From Desulfuromonadales bacterium (lineage in GTDB: Bacteria > Desulfobacterota > Desulfuromonadia > Desulfuromonadales > BM103), in the NCBI GenBank assembly GCA_029859485.1, contig JAOUDB010000188.1, positions 1 to 5,633 on the forward strand: a stretch of 5,633 nt of DNA, in the 5' to 3' direction. The notes beneath the pieces were generated by a model, which saw only the letters and a program-made list of their open reading frames with translations, was not told the DNA's origin and ran no database searches. This document shows, in pieces, positions 1 to 5,015 of the stretch (positions are counted from its first letter, which is position 1; every line of letters begins with the position of its first letter). A program made the translations under genes and the position numbers.

Positions 1-335
1 TTTGCTAGGGCCGGGTTTTCAACTGCCTGCATAGATGCAGCAGGGTCAATTGCGGCAATTTCAACACTTCCATCTTCGAACTCTTGAACAATAACATTAC
101 AAGGAAGCATTGTGCCAATATGTGGTTCAGCTTGCAAAGCCTGATACGCGTATGGTGGGTTGCAAGCACCAAGAATGTGATACTTTCTGAAATTTACATC
201 AAGTTTTTTCTTTAAAGTTTCTTGAACGTTAATCTCAGTCAAAATACCGAACCCTTCTTTATTGAGCTTTTCCGTGACATTGGCAATCGCCTCATCAAAC
301 GACATAGAAACTGTTTTGGCAAAAGAATAACTCAT
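1..335 (-). CDS. DUF302 domain protein, C-terminal part cut off by the window edge
   Basis: This leftward gene starts at 335 with ATG, preceded by an AAAGGA ribosome binding site 8 nt upstream, and runs 111 codons to the window edge without a stop. The translation begins MSYSFAKTVSMSFDEAI and carries the signature I associate with DUF302: LGACNPPYAYQAL at about residues 55-67, LPCN at 77-80 and an IDP motif at 96-98. DUF302 proteins are small alpha/beta proteins, usually about 120-180 residues. Their biochemical role is not settled, although they often sit near redox or sulfur genes. There is no signal peptide, so a cytoplasmic location is likely. The IS30 element lies 88 bp upstream of its start and could alter its expression. 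The family call is firm; no function is claimed. Confidence 0.85.
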   Translation of the reverse strand, partial: MSYSFAKTVSMSFDEAIANVTEKLNKEGFGILTEINVQETLKKKLDVNFRKYHILGACNPPYAYQALQAEPHIGTMLPCNVIVQEFEDGSVEIAAIDPAASMQAVENPALA

Positions 336-423
336 ATGAAATATCCTTTCTGTGATAGTTGTCAACGAACTACTTAATTCATCATCATCCAAAGGATACA
401 TTGCCTAGCCTTTATTGCAACCC
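336..423. other. Intergenic region upstream of the DUF302 gene, ending at the insertion sequence
   Basis: These 88 bp hold the leader of the leftward DUF302 gene. A weak promoter can be proposed on the minus strand: TTGCAA (420-415), a 16-nt spacer, then TATCCT. It is far from consensus. A TTGACA hexamer also occurs on the minus strand near 357, but its expected -10 position falls on the ribosome binding site, so it is unlikely to be used. The IS30 element begins directly upstream of the first candidate. No coding potential is seen. Confidence 0.3.
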
Positions 424-446
424 CGGATTCAAGTTGTAAGTGCAAC
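424..446 (+). repeat. Left terminal inverted repeat of the IS30-family element
   Basis: This 23-bp end begins CGGATTCAAG and finishes AAGTGCAAC. It matches the reverse complement of 1473-1495 at 20 of 23 positions. The transposase gene starts 75 bp inside it, leaving room for the transposase promoter. Confidence 0.88.
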
Positions 447-521
447 TCTAAACATTTGGTTTGAAGGATAAGCTGCGGTAGTCTCACGGCTTCTTTCACC
501 GACCAAAGTTAGAGGAGCACG

Positions 522-1490
522 ATGAAGAACTACACGCAGCTTACCCGAGAAGAAAGATATCAGATTTACGCCTTAAAAACAGCAGGACAATCGAAGGCGC
601 AAATAGCTAAAGTCATCGGCCGGCATAAATCCACCATCGGCCGAGAGATGGCGCGAAATTGTGGATTGAGAGGCTGTCGCCCCAAGCAGGCTGACAGCCT
701 TGCGGTCAATCGTCGTCAGGAAAAGCCTACTTGCCGCATCTCTTGCGAATCCTGGTCGCGTGTTGATCGGCTGCTTCGAGAATATTGGAGCCCCGAACAG
801 ATCAGCAGTTGGTTGCGACAAGAAGAAAAGATTCGTATCAGCCCGGAGTGGATTTATCAATACGTCCTCCGGGACAAGCAAGCCAGTGGCGACCTCTACA
901 AGTACCTTCGCTGCCAAAAGCAACGGAAAAAACGCTACGGTAGGCCAGATCGTCGCGGCCAGATCAAGGGGCGCGTTTCGATCGACGAACGACCAGAAGT
1001 AGTCAATGAACGTAGTCGCATCGGCGACTGGGAAGCCGACACAGTCATTGGCAAACAAGGTGGCGACGTCTTGGTCACCCTCGTGGAGCGCAAAACCCGC
1101 TGGAGCATGATCGGCAAGGCTCCTAACCGGACGGCAAAGGAGGTTAGAGCCGTCATAGTGAAGCGACTGTTGCCGCTGGCCTCACACGTCCAAACGTTGA
1201 CGTACGACAACGGGAAAGAGTTTGCATTGCACCAAGACATTGACAAAGAGCTTCAGTCAAATGGTTATTTTGCGCATCCCTATCATTCGTGGGAACGTGG
1301 TCTGAACGAGAATACCAACGGCCTTATTCGCCAATTCTTCCCAAAAAGGAAGGATCTCTCTGAAGTGACTGACGAAGAAATCCAGAGAGTGATGGACAAA
1401 CTCAACAACCGTCCCAGAAAATGCCTTGGATTTAAAAACCCCAATCAGGTATTTTGGGGAATCAATCCACCGGTTGCACTTGCGAGTTGA
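522..1490 (+). CDS. IS30-family transposase
   Basis: The 322-residue protein catalyses cut-and-join transposition of its own element. An N-terminal helix-turn-helix region (about residues 5-45, YTQLTREERYQIYAL followed by SKAQIAKVIGRHKSTIGREM) binds the inverted ends. The DDE catalytic core (about 160-315) shows D173 in GDWEADTV, D229 in TYDNGKEF and E263 in WERGLNENTNG. The 33 residues between the second Asp and the Glu are the typical IS30 spacing. The ATG at 522 follows a GAGGAG site at 512-517. Length and motifs are those of a full family member with no frameshift. The stop codon at 1488-1490 is part of the right inverted repeat. Other open frames on either strand across this gene are shadows. 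Confidence 0.96.
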   Translation: MKNYTQLTREERYQIYALKTAGQSKAQIAKVIGRHKSTIGREMARNCGLRGCRPKQADSLAVNRRQEKPTCRISCESWSRVDRLLREYWSPEQISSWLRQEEKIRISPEWIYQYVLRDKQASGDLYKYLRCQKQRKKRYGRPDRRGQIKGRVSIDERPEVVNERSRIGDWEADTVIGKQGGDVLVTLVERKTRWSMIGKAPNRTAKEVRAVIVKRLLPLASHVQTLTYDNGKEFALHQDIDKELQSNGYFAHPYHSWERGLNENTNGLIRQFFPKRKDLSEVTDEEIQRVMDKLNNRPRKCLGFKNPNQVFWGINPPVALAS

Positions 1491-1495
1491 ATCCG
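1473..1495 (-). repeat. Right terminal inverted repeat of the IS30-family element
   Basis: Reverse-complement partner of 424-446. It contains the last codons and the TGA stop of the transposase, so the gene runs into the end of the element. Confidence 0.88.
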
Positions 1496-1533
1496 CCAAT
1501 GAATAGAGGCATCTCAGCGGAGAGAATCGGGCA

Positions 1534-1584
1534 ATGTCGACACAAACCTTGGAAAGTAAATTCCTATCACTTTTGAGGACGTAA
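1534..1584 (+). CDS. Possible 16-codon leader ORF ahead of the nitrilase-like gene
   Basis: A short frame encodes MSTQTLESKFLSLLRT. Its ATG follows a GGAGAG motif at 1519-1524 (9-nt spacing). It ends with TAA only two bases before the ATG at 1587, and the ribosome binding site of the next gene lies inside it. This could couple translation of the two frames or act as a leader. It is equally possible that it is a chance frame, since 16 codons are too few to judge. Confidence 0.25.
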   Translation: MSTQTLESKFLSLLRT

Positions 1585-1586
1585 TA

Positions 1587-2753
1587 ATGTTTGAGATCGT
1601 AGAAAAAAAAATCAATGTCGAGCTTCCTCTCGGCCACCACTTGCACTGTATGATCTGCCAAATTCCCAATCACCTAGGCTTGGCTGATTCGAGGCAGAAG
1701 TGGGCTGAACTAAATTCGATTTTAGAATTGGTTGCGGCAGGTGAAGGTAACTTGAAGAAATGCCATTTTCTGGCTCTGCCTGAAGTCGCCGTTCCGGTTG
1801 ACTGTGTCGATGATACGTTGAGTTTTATTAAAAATAAATTCCGGCCGAATTCGGTCATATTTTTTGGCGTCGATCATGTCCCGTTGATAAAGTATCGCGA
1901 GTTCCTGGAGCGTTACTCTGAGGACAACTCTGAAGTTCTCGCTTCGGTGATCAAAGATCTTAGTGACGGTGATATCGATAAGATTCCTACCAACTGGAGT
2001 ATTACCGCGATAAAGGAAAAGGATGGCAGGTTCAGAGTTTTCATCCAGGCCAAAAGCCATCCCTTTGTCGGGGAAGAGCACCTCGATTCGCATCATGATT
2101 TGTATCGAGGTAAGGTTTTTCCGCTGTTCAACTGTCAGCCGAACTGTTTTAATTTTATGAGCCTGATCTGTCTGGATTATGCTTACCGCGATCTTTACCA
2201 GTCAAATATCAGCATAATTATCAACAAGGGCAATCAGTTGTTTTTCAACCGGCGACAACGGCTTGATCTGTTAATGGTCCTGGAGTGTAATCCAAAGCCG
2301 GAACATCAGGCTTTTCGTGACGTGGTTAACGGTTTTTATGGCGAATATTTGGCTTACACACCTGGAGTTAAAGATACCATCTCCGTTTTTTGCAATACCT
2401 CTGACGAGACGAGTGGCTTTCCCAGTAACGAAACATTGAGCTTTGGAAACTCGTCGGTAATCATACATAAAAGCCACAAAATGTCCCCGGAAAACAGCCC
2501 TGAGTATCGGGTTGACGATTTTGGCGGGTTGCCAGTCTGCCGGCTACGCTTCGAGACAGCAACCAGGTTGTATTATTTCAGCCTGCCGATGTTTCACGAG
2601 CTTGATCCCAGAACCACTCGAGTTCCATTGAAATTACATGCAATTTTCAAAAGGGTGAACAACGGTTGGCAACGATCCAAAGAAAAAGTCAGTAACTGCG
2701 CAAAATTAAATAATGAACCTGATGAGAATATTTCATCAAGTCCACCGGAGTAG
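1587..2753 (+). CDS. Stand-alone nitrilase-superfamily (carbon-nitrogen hydrolase-like) protein
   Basis: The 388-residue protein has the layout of the nitrilase superfamily, whose members cleave non-peptide C-N bonds with a Glu-Lys-Cys set. The visible candidates are E66 in FLALPEVAVP, K156 in FIQAKSHPF, a second Glu at E164 eight residues after the Lys (the spacing seen in aliphatic amidases), and the nucleophile C195 in LICLDYAY. The fold appears to continue through IIINKGNQL (about 210-217) and DLLMVLECNPKPEH (227-240). The last 40 residues look disordered. No signal peptide or membrane segment is seen. The start is supported by GAGG six to eight nt upstream and an in-frame TAA a short way before it. 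The sequence reminds me of the nitrilase domain fused to UG1-type reverse transcriptases in DRT1 antiphage systems, but no reverse transcriptase is present. That link is inference, and the substrate is unknown. Confidence 0.72.
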   Translation: MFEIVEKKINVELPLGHHLHCMICQIPNHLGLADSRQKWAELNSILELVAAGEGNLKKCHFLALPEVAVPVDCVDDTLSFIKNKFRPNSVIFFGVDHVPLIKYREFLERYSEDNSEVLASVIKDLSDGDIDKIPTNWSITAIKEKDGRFRVFIQAKSHPFVGEEHLDSHHDLYRGKVFPLFNCQPNCFNFMSLICLDYAYRDLYQSNISIIINKGNQLFFNRRQRLDLLMVLECNPKPEHQAFRDVVNGFYGEYLAYTPGVKDTISVFCNTSDETSGFPSNETLSFGNSSVIIHKSHKMSPENSPEYRVDDFGGLPVCRLRFETATRLYYFSLPMFHELDPRTTRVPLKLHAIFKRVNNGWQRSKEKVSNCAKLNNEPDENISSSPPE

Positions 2754-2828
2754 ATTGATTGTGTCAATGATTAGGTTTAGGTTTTGATGCTCATTTTTCC
2801 AGCACAGTTGTTCGGTCATATGTCTCAT
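2736..2828 (-). CDS. Small ORF, 30 residues, overlapping the nitrilase-like gene tail to tail
   Basis: A leftward frame encodes a 30-residue peptide beginning MRHMTEQLCWKNEHQ and ending INLLRWT, with two consecutive TGA stops. The ATG has an excellent ribosome binding site (GAGGAG, 6-nt spacing). Its last 18 bp overlap the 3' end of the opposing nitrilase-like gene (stop at 2751-2753). I do not recognise it. It may be a true small protein, or the N-terminal stub of a longer gene whose remainder was lost when the rightward block arrived. The ribosome binding site is the main reason to list it. Confidence 0.35.
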   Translation of the reverse strand: MRHMTEQLCWKNEHQNLNLIIDTINLLRWT

Positions 2829-2872
2829 TTGTTGCTCCTCGATTTCAGGTGATTAAATAAGGCTTGTTTAAA

Positions 2873-2946
2873 AACAGAGGCCTGGTCGTGTTAAGCATTA
2901 AATGCCTTTCCATGCACTTCCCGCTAAACTTAACCAGGCCTCTGTT
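2873..2946. repeat. 74-nt inverted repeat with 14-bp perfect arms
   Basis: AACAGAGGCCTGGT at 2873-2886 is repeated as its exact reverse complement at 2933-2946, with 46 nt between. Inside lies a smaller palindrome, GCATT-A-AATGC (2895-2905), and a GTTAAG/CTTAAC pair (2890-2895 with 2929-2934) that would compete with the inner end of the stem. Read leftwards the stem is followed by TTTTT (after the leftward 57-codon gene that ends at 2963). Read rightwards it is followed by GAAG and six T. It could be a two-way terminator, a structured RNA, or a small repeat element of REP or MITE type. The loop is long for a standard intrinsic terminator. Confidence 0.6.
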
Positions 2947-2962
2947 GAAGTTTTTTCCCCAG

Positions 2963-3136
2963 TCACATCAAGGCCCGCAACGATTTATACAAGGAGCGCA
3001 AGTGCTGTTCTTTCAGATCCGCCAACACTCTTTTGTCCATGTCAGACAAGTTTTTTTGGGCTTCTATTGAGTTAATTATTGCGTTACGGCACTCAGGCCG
3101 CATTTTCTTAATAGGTGGCTCAGCACTCTCTATCAT
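2963..3136 (-). CDS. Small conserved-looking ORF, 57 residues, unknown function
   Basis: A leftward frame of 57 codons starts MIESAEPPIKKMRPEC and ends SLYKSLRALM. It is rich in Lys, Arg, Glu and Leu and should form one or two amphipathic helices from about residue 18 to the end. It has one Cys (C16), no signal peptide and no membrane segment. The ATG has a clear AAGGA site about 7 nt upstream. The gene begins 25 nt after the stop of the cytochrome c gene, so the two are probably co-transcribed. I do not recognise the family. The ribosome binding site and the operon position argue that it is real. Confidence 0.6.
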   Translation of the reverse strand: MIESAEPPIKKMRPECRNAIINSIEAQKNLSDMDKRVLADLKEQHLRSLYKSLRALM

Positions 3137-3161
3137 TTGTCTATCCTTCCCTTGTTAGTTA

Positions 3162-3473
3162 CTAACCACACGTCTGAGGTTGTGGAGAATCAGCAGCGTG
3201 GTCGTATAGAAATTGTTGAATGTCTTTTAAGTCGCGTTCCGATAAGTTCGTCCACGCATCGGCATCATGTTTTTGTTTGTCAAAAAGTCGATCCCACTGT
3301 TTCTGGGTTTTGGTCATTGGAGTCACTTCGCCGCCTTCACCGTTGTTGTCGTGGCAGGTTTTGCAACTTTTTTTGAACAAATGCTTCCCTTTGCGTGGGT
3401 TGCCGCCATCTGCTCCAAAGGCTGTGCTTGCGACAAATGCGACAAGGGTGATTATGAACAGTAACTTTTTCAT
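3162..3473 (-). CDS. Periplasmic mono-heme cytochrome c
   Basis: The 103-residue precursor begins with a signal peptide (MKKLLFIITLVAFVASTAFG, likely cleaved near residues 20-21). A single heme attachment site follows, CKTCH at residues 37-41. M53 in VTPMTKT is a candidate sixth ligand, but this is not proven. The mature part is short and ends DHAADSPQPQTCG. The family role is electron transfer in the periplasm. The ATG at 3473 has an AAGGAG site nine nt upstream. The gene follows the receiver-like gene by 49 nt and precedes the 57-codon gene by 25 nt, which suggests an operon. Open frames on the other strand here are shadows. Confidence 0.92.
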   Translation of the reverse strand: MKKLLFIITLVAFVASTAFGADGGNPRKGKHLFKKSCKTCHDNNGEGGEVTPMTKTQKQWDRLFDKQKHDADAWTNLSERDLKDIQQFLYDHAADSPQPQTCG

Positions 3474-3522
3474 AGTTTTATACTCCTTATTTTTGTTTGT
3501 AATTTATTCGCGTTCAGCTTGT

Positions 3523-3894
3523 TTATTGAAGAAGCTCATGTTTTATAACGGCACCCAATTGTGAACAGGGGACCGAATCTGGCCAAACCCTCGCACCAGT
3601 TATGTCACTTAATATCTCCATCTCTTCACTCGACAAGGTTCCAGACGTTGCGACTACCGGAATTTTTTGCGCAAGTTGAACACCTTCGAGTTGCATTGCC
3701 GTCCAACTCGTTGCAAGCCCGGGAGTTTCAAGATTAACCAGCACCATGTCAGGATTCACATCGCGGATAGCCTGGTAAGCGGTGTTGCCTTGGGTTGTTT
3801 GCAACACGTTTATTTTAGTATCGTGACCAAGGATGGCGTTTATCTCATGGATGGATGCATTCATTTCGCCGACAACAAGCAGATTCTTTTTCAT
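3523..3894 (-). CDS. Degenerate CheY-like receiver (pseudo-receiver) protein
   Basis: The start is set at 3894 (MKKNLLVVGEMNAS, 123 residues) because an AAGGA site lies eight nt before it. The same frame is open back to 3966, but that extension runs through a terminator-like hairpin. The length and pattern are those of a single receiver domain: a beta strand LLVV, PDMVLVNLETPG at 48-59, IPVVATSG at 78-85 and GARVW at 100-104. The phosphoacceptor Asp of the usual PDxVLxD motif is N54. The usual DD acidic pair after the first strand is reduced to GEMN, and the conserved Lys near residue 107 is missing (S107). S84 holds the Thr/Ser position. It therefore probably cannot be phosphorylated normally. 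No output domain is attached. Its partner is unknown, and co-transcription with the cytochrome c gene is likely. Confidence 0.8.
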   Translation of the reverse strand: MKKNLLVVGEMNASIHEINAILGHDTKINVLQTTQGNTAYQAIRDVNPDMVLVNLETPGLATSWTAMQLEGVQLAQKIPVVATSGTLSSEEMEILSDITGARVWPDSVPCSQLGAVIKHELLQ

Positions 3895-3919
3895 TTTTAT
3901 ATCCTTCAAGTTTGGTTTT

Positions 3920-3963
3920 AAAAAATGTGCGGCGGCTAAGGAGGTAGTTTTATGCCACCGCAC
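3920..3963 (-). terminator. Terminator-like hairpin in the leader of the receiver-like gene
   Basis: On the minus strand GTGCGGTGGC (3963-3954) pairs with GCCGCCGCAC (3936-3927) as a 10-bp stem with one G-U pair and a 17-nt loop, followed at once by A and six T (3926-3920). This is a good intrinsic terminator shape. It would end the transcript of the signal-peptide ORF upstream. Only about 25 nt separate its T tract from the ATG at 3894, too little for a normal promoter, so it may act as an attenuator for the genes below. The loop carries ACCTCCTTA, which is complementary to a Shine-Dalgarno sequence. Confidence 0.7.
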
Positions 3964-3994
3964 CAAGTTACTCTTTTATCTTGTTGAGGTTTCA

Positions 3995-4299
3995 TCAGTT
4001 GGTTAGTCTGATTTCTGCCTCGATATCCGAGTAGTTAAAGGGTTTATTGAGAAATCGTTATTGCTCACTATAAGAGCGGATGCCGCGACAATATGACGTA
4101 TGGCCTATTGATGGCTGTCCTCTTGTTTTTAGACTGAGTTTCTTCGCTTCTTCAATCATTTGTCGGTCATATTTAAGGTTCTTCGTTGAGGGCGACAGGT
4201 AGTAAAATTAGACGCTCCATTCGCCATGCCAATACTTGGCACCATCATCAATAACGTCATCGAGAATGTTAAGCCTAAAACAAATATCTGTGGATACAT
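3995..4299 (-). pseudogene. Frameshifted small gene with signal peptide, possibly running into a receiver-like tail
   Basis: The ATG at 4299 has a GGAG site eight nt upstream and opens a 47-codon frame to 4156. Its first 25 or so residues are a clear signal peptide or membrane anchor (MYPQIFVLGLTFSMTLLMMV, then PSIGMA). The tail after GASN looks random. At the A4 run 4204-4207 (TTTT on the coding strand) adding one base would join it to a second frame reading FYYLSPSTKNLKYDRQMIEE and continuing to a TAA at 4060-4058. Beyond that TAA the same frame stays open for 20 more codons (RFLNKPFNYSDIEAEIRLTN) to 3995. QPSIGHTSY and FLNKPF resemble the beta-4 Thr/Ser and the Lys-Pro motif of receivers. 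A one-base deletion plus a nonsense change would explain the layout. Alternatives are a genuine 47-residue secreted peptide next to an unrelated remnant, or a sequencing error. Confidence 0.5.
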
Positions 4300-4316
4300 G
4301 GTTCGTTCTCCAAGAG

Positions 4317-4332
4317 GAGTGATTAGTCACTC
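4317..4332. promoter_or_regulatory. Second TetR-type operator, upstream of the signal-peptide ORF
   Basis: GAGTGA-TTAG-TCACTC is a perfect 6-bp palindrome with a 4-nt spacer, identical in both half-sites to the palindrome at the tetR-family promoter (4954-4969). It lies 18 nt before the ATG at 4299 and just upstream of that gene's ribosome binding site, where bound repressor would block transcription. Confidence 0.7.
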
Positions 4333-4348
4333 AGTGTGTTGTTAAAAA

Positions 4349-4377
4349 AATATAGTTACTGACTTACTGATTCCCAA
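4349..4377 (-). promoter_or_regulatory. Possible promoter for the signal-peptide ORF and downstream genes
   Basis: On the minus strand TTGGGA (4377-4372) and TATATT (4354-4349) are 17 nt apart, with four and five matches to the -35 and -10 consensus. The promoter overlaps the 3' end of the TetR-family gene. The palindrome at 4317-4332 begins about 16 nt past the -10 box, in the early transcribed region. This is a reasonable but not strong promoter call. Confidence 0.45.
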
Positions 4378-4943
4378 GTTGCGCTAAAAAATTGCTCAAC
4401 TGCCTTGTCATCCAATCCAAGTTCTCCGTGGATTTGGTGTCTCACCAAAGTAAAAATACAATTCTCTGTGAGGGCCACAAGTAAAGTAAGTTCCATGTTC
4501 TTTATGACGCCTGATTCTTGCCCTTCAGTTAATAACTCCAAAAGAGGGTATACTTCGGAAATCTGTCCACGTTTATGGTCATCAATATCGCTCAATTTAT
4601 TATTTAGGCCATAGGGTGAGTTTAAGTATTGATCAAAAAAAACATAATCTAGAGGATTATTGACCAGGAAGTTGAAAACGCTACGACACAACTTCATGTA
4701 GCGAGCTTTAATTGAGCCCTTTGGGACATAATCAAGGAGCACGTATTTCCTTACCAGGGCAACCCTTTCAGCATAGATTTCGTGAATCAGTTCATCCTTG
4801 CTTTTGAAATATCTGTAAATTGTACCCATTCCGACGTTAGCCTGTTTCGCAATTAAGGAGGTTGGGGCGTTGTAAAAACCTTCTTTAGCGATTATTTCCA
4901 TGGCTGCCTGAACGACATCATCTCTTTTGTTTTTTGTTGGCAT
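4356..4943 (-). CDS. TetR/AcrR-family transcriptional regulator
   Basis: The 195-residue protein has the N-terminal TetR helix-turn-helix (about residues 8-55), including AMEIIAKEGFYNAPTSLIAK and the signature GMGTIYRYFKSKDEL at 38-52. The remainder is an all-helical ligand-binding and dimerisation domain without recognisable family motifs, so the inducer is unknown. Length is typical. The ATG at 4943 has GGAGGGG immediately upstream. Its promoter (4971-4999) is followed by the palindrome at 4954-4969, which points to autorepression. A second copy of the palindrome lies between this gene and the next one downstream. TetR regulators commonly control adjacent genes, so the signal-peptide ORF, and perhaps the receiver and cytochrome operon beyond it, are the likely targets. 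Confidence 0.94.
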   Translation of the reverse strand: MPTKNKRDDVVQAAMEIIAKEGFYNAPTSLIAKQANVGMGTIYRYFKSKDELIHEIYAERVALVRKYVLLDYVPKGSIKARYMKLCRSVFNFLVNNPLDYVFFDQYLNSPYGLNNKLSDIDDHKRGQISEVYPLLELLTEGQESGVIKNMELTLLVALTENCIFTLVRHQIHGELGLDDKAVEQFFSATWESVSQ

Positions 4944-4953
4944 CTACCCCTCC

Positions 4954-4969
4954 GAGTGAGTGTTCACTC
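4954..4969. promoter_or_regulatory. TetR-type operator at the regulator's own promoter
   Basis: GAGTGA-GTGT-TCACTC is a perfect 6-bp palindrome with a 4-nt spacer that begins one base past the -10 box and covers the expected transcription start, the classic place for an autorepression site. The same half-sites occur at 4317-4332 and I found no third copy in the window. Confidence 0.75.
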
Positions 4970-4970
4970 C

Positions 4971-4999
4971 TTTATAATTGTTTGCGGTTTCCCTGTCAA
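4971..4999 (-). promoter_or_regulatory. Near-consensus sigma-70 promoter of the TetR-family gene
   Basis: The -35 box TTGACA (4999-4994) is perfect, the spacer is exactly 17 nt, and the -10 box is TATAAA (4976-4971). It is the strongest promoter in the window and drives the leftward TetR-family gene, with an operator directly after it. Confidence 0.85.
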
Positions 5000-5015
5000 C
5001 ACTTTTTTTAAATTT

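Larger units (their letters stand above)
424..1495 (+). mobile_element. Complete IS30-family insertion sequence
   Basis: A 1,072-bp element is bounded by 23-bp imperfect inverted repeats at 424-446 and 1473-1495. The outer nine bases (CGGATTCAA) and the inner nine (AAGTGCAAC) of the two ends are identical, with three mismatches in the five bases between. The dinucleotide CC lies immediately outside both ends (422-423 and 1496-1497), compatible with the 2-3 bp target duplications of this family, though two bases are weak evidence. A single transposase gene fills the element, and its stop codon lies inside the right inverted repeat. Length, ends and transposase all fit an intact, potentially active IS30-family copy. 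The exact named element cannot be given from sequence reading alone. Confidence 0.92.

Noticed and set aside
573..1246. Long open frames opposite or shifted against the transposase
   Set aside because: They overlap an intact IS30 transposase with full catalytic motifs, have no family-like content and no good ribosome binding sites.
2887..2934. GTTRRRY-like (GTTAAGC) and RYYYAAC-like (ACTTAAC) heptamers, suggesting an integron attC site
   Set aside because: The order is reversed: attC has RYYYAAC on the outside left and GTTRRRY on the right, and this order holds for neither strand. No integrase or cassette array is visible.
3137..3564. Rightward open frames across the cytochrome c gene
   Set aside because: They are shadows of the leftward gene, which has a signal peptide, a heme motif and an AAGGAG site.
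3895..3966. Start of the receiver-like gene at 3966 (24 residues longer)
   Set aside because: The extension runs through a terminator-like hairpin and lacks a ribosome binding site, whereas the ATG at 3894 has AAGGA at good distance and begins with the expected first beta strand.
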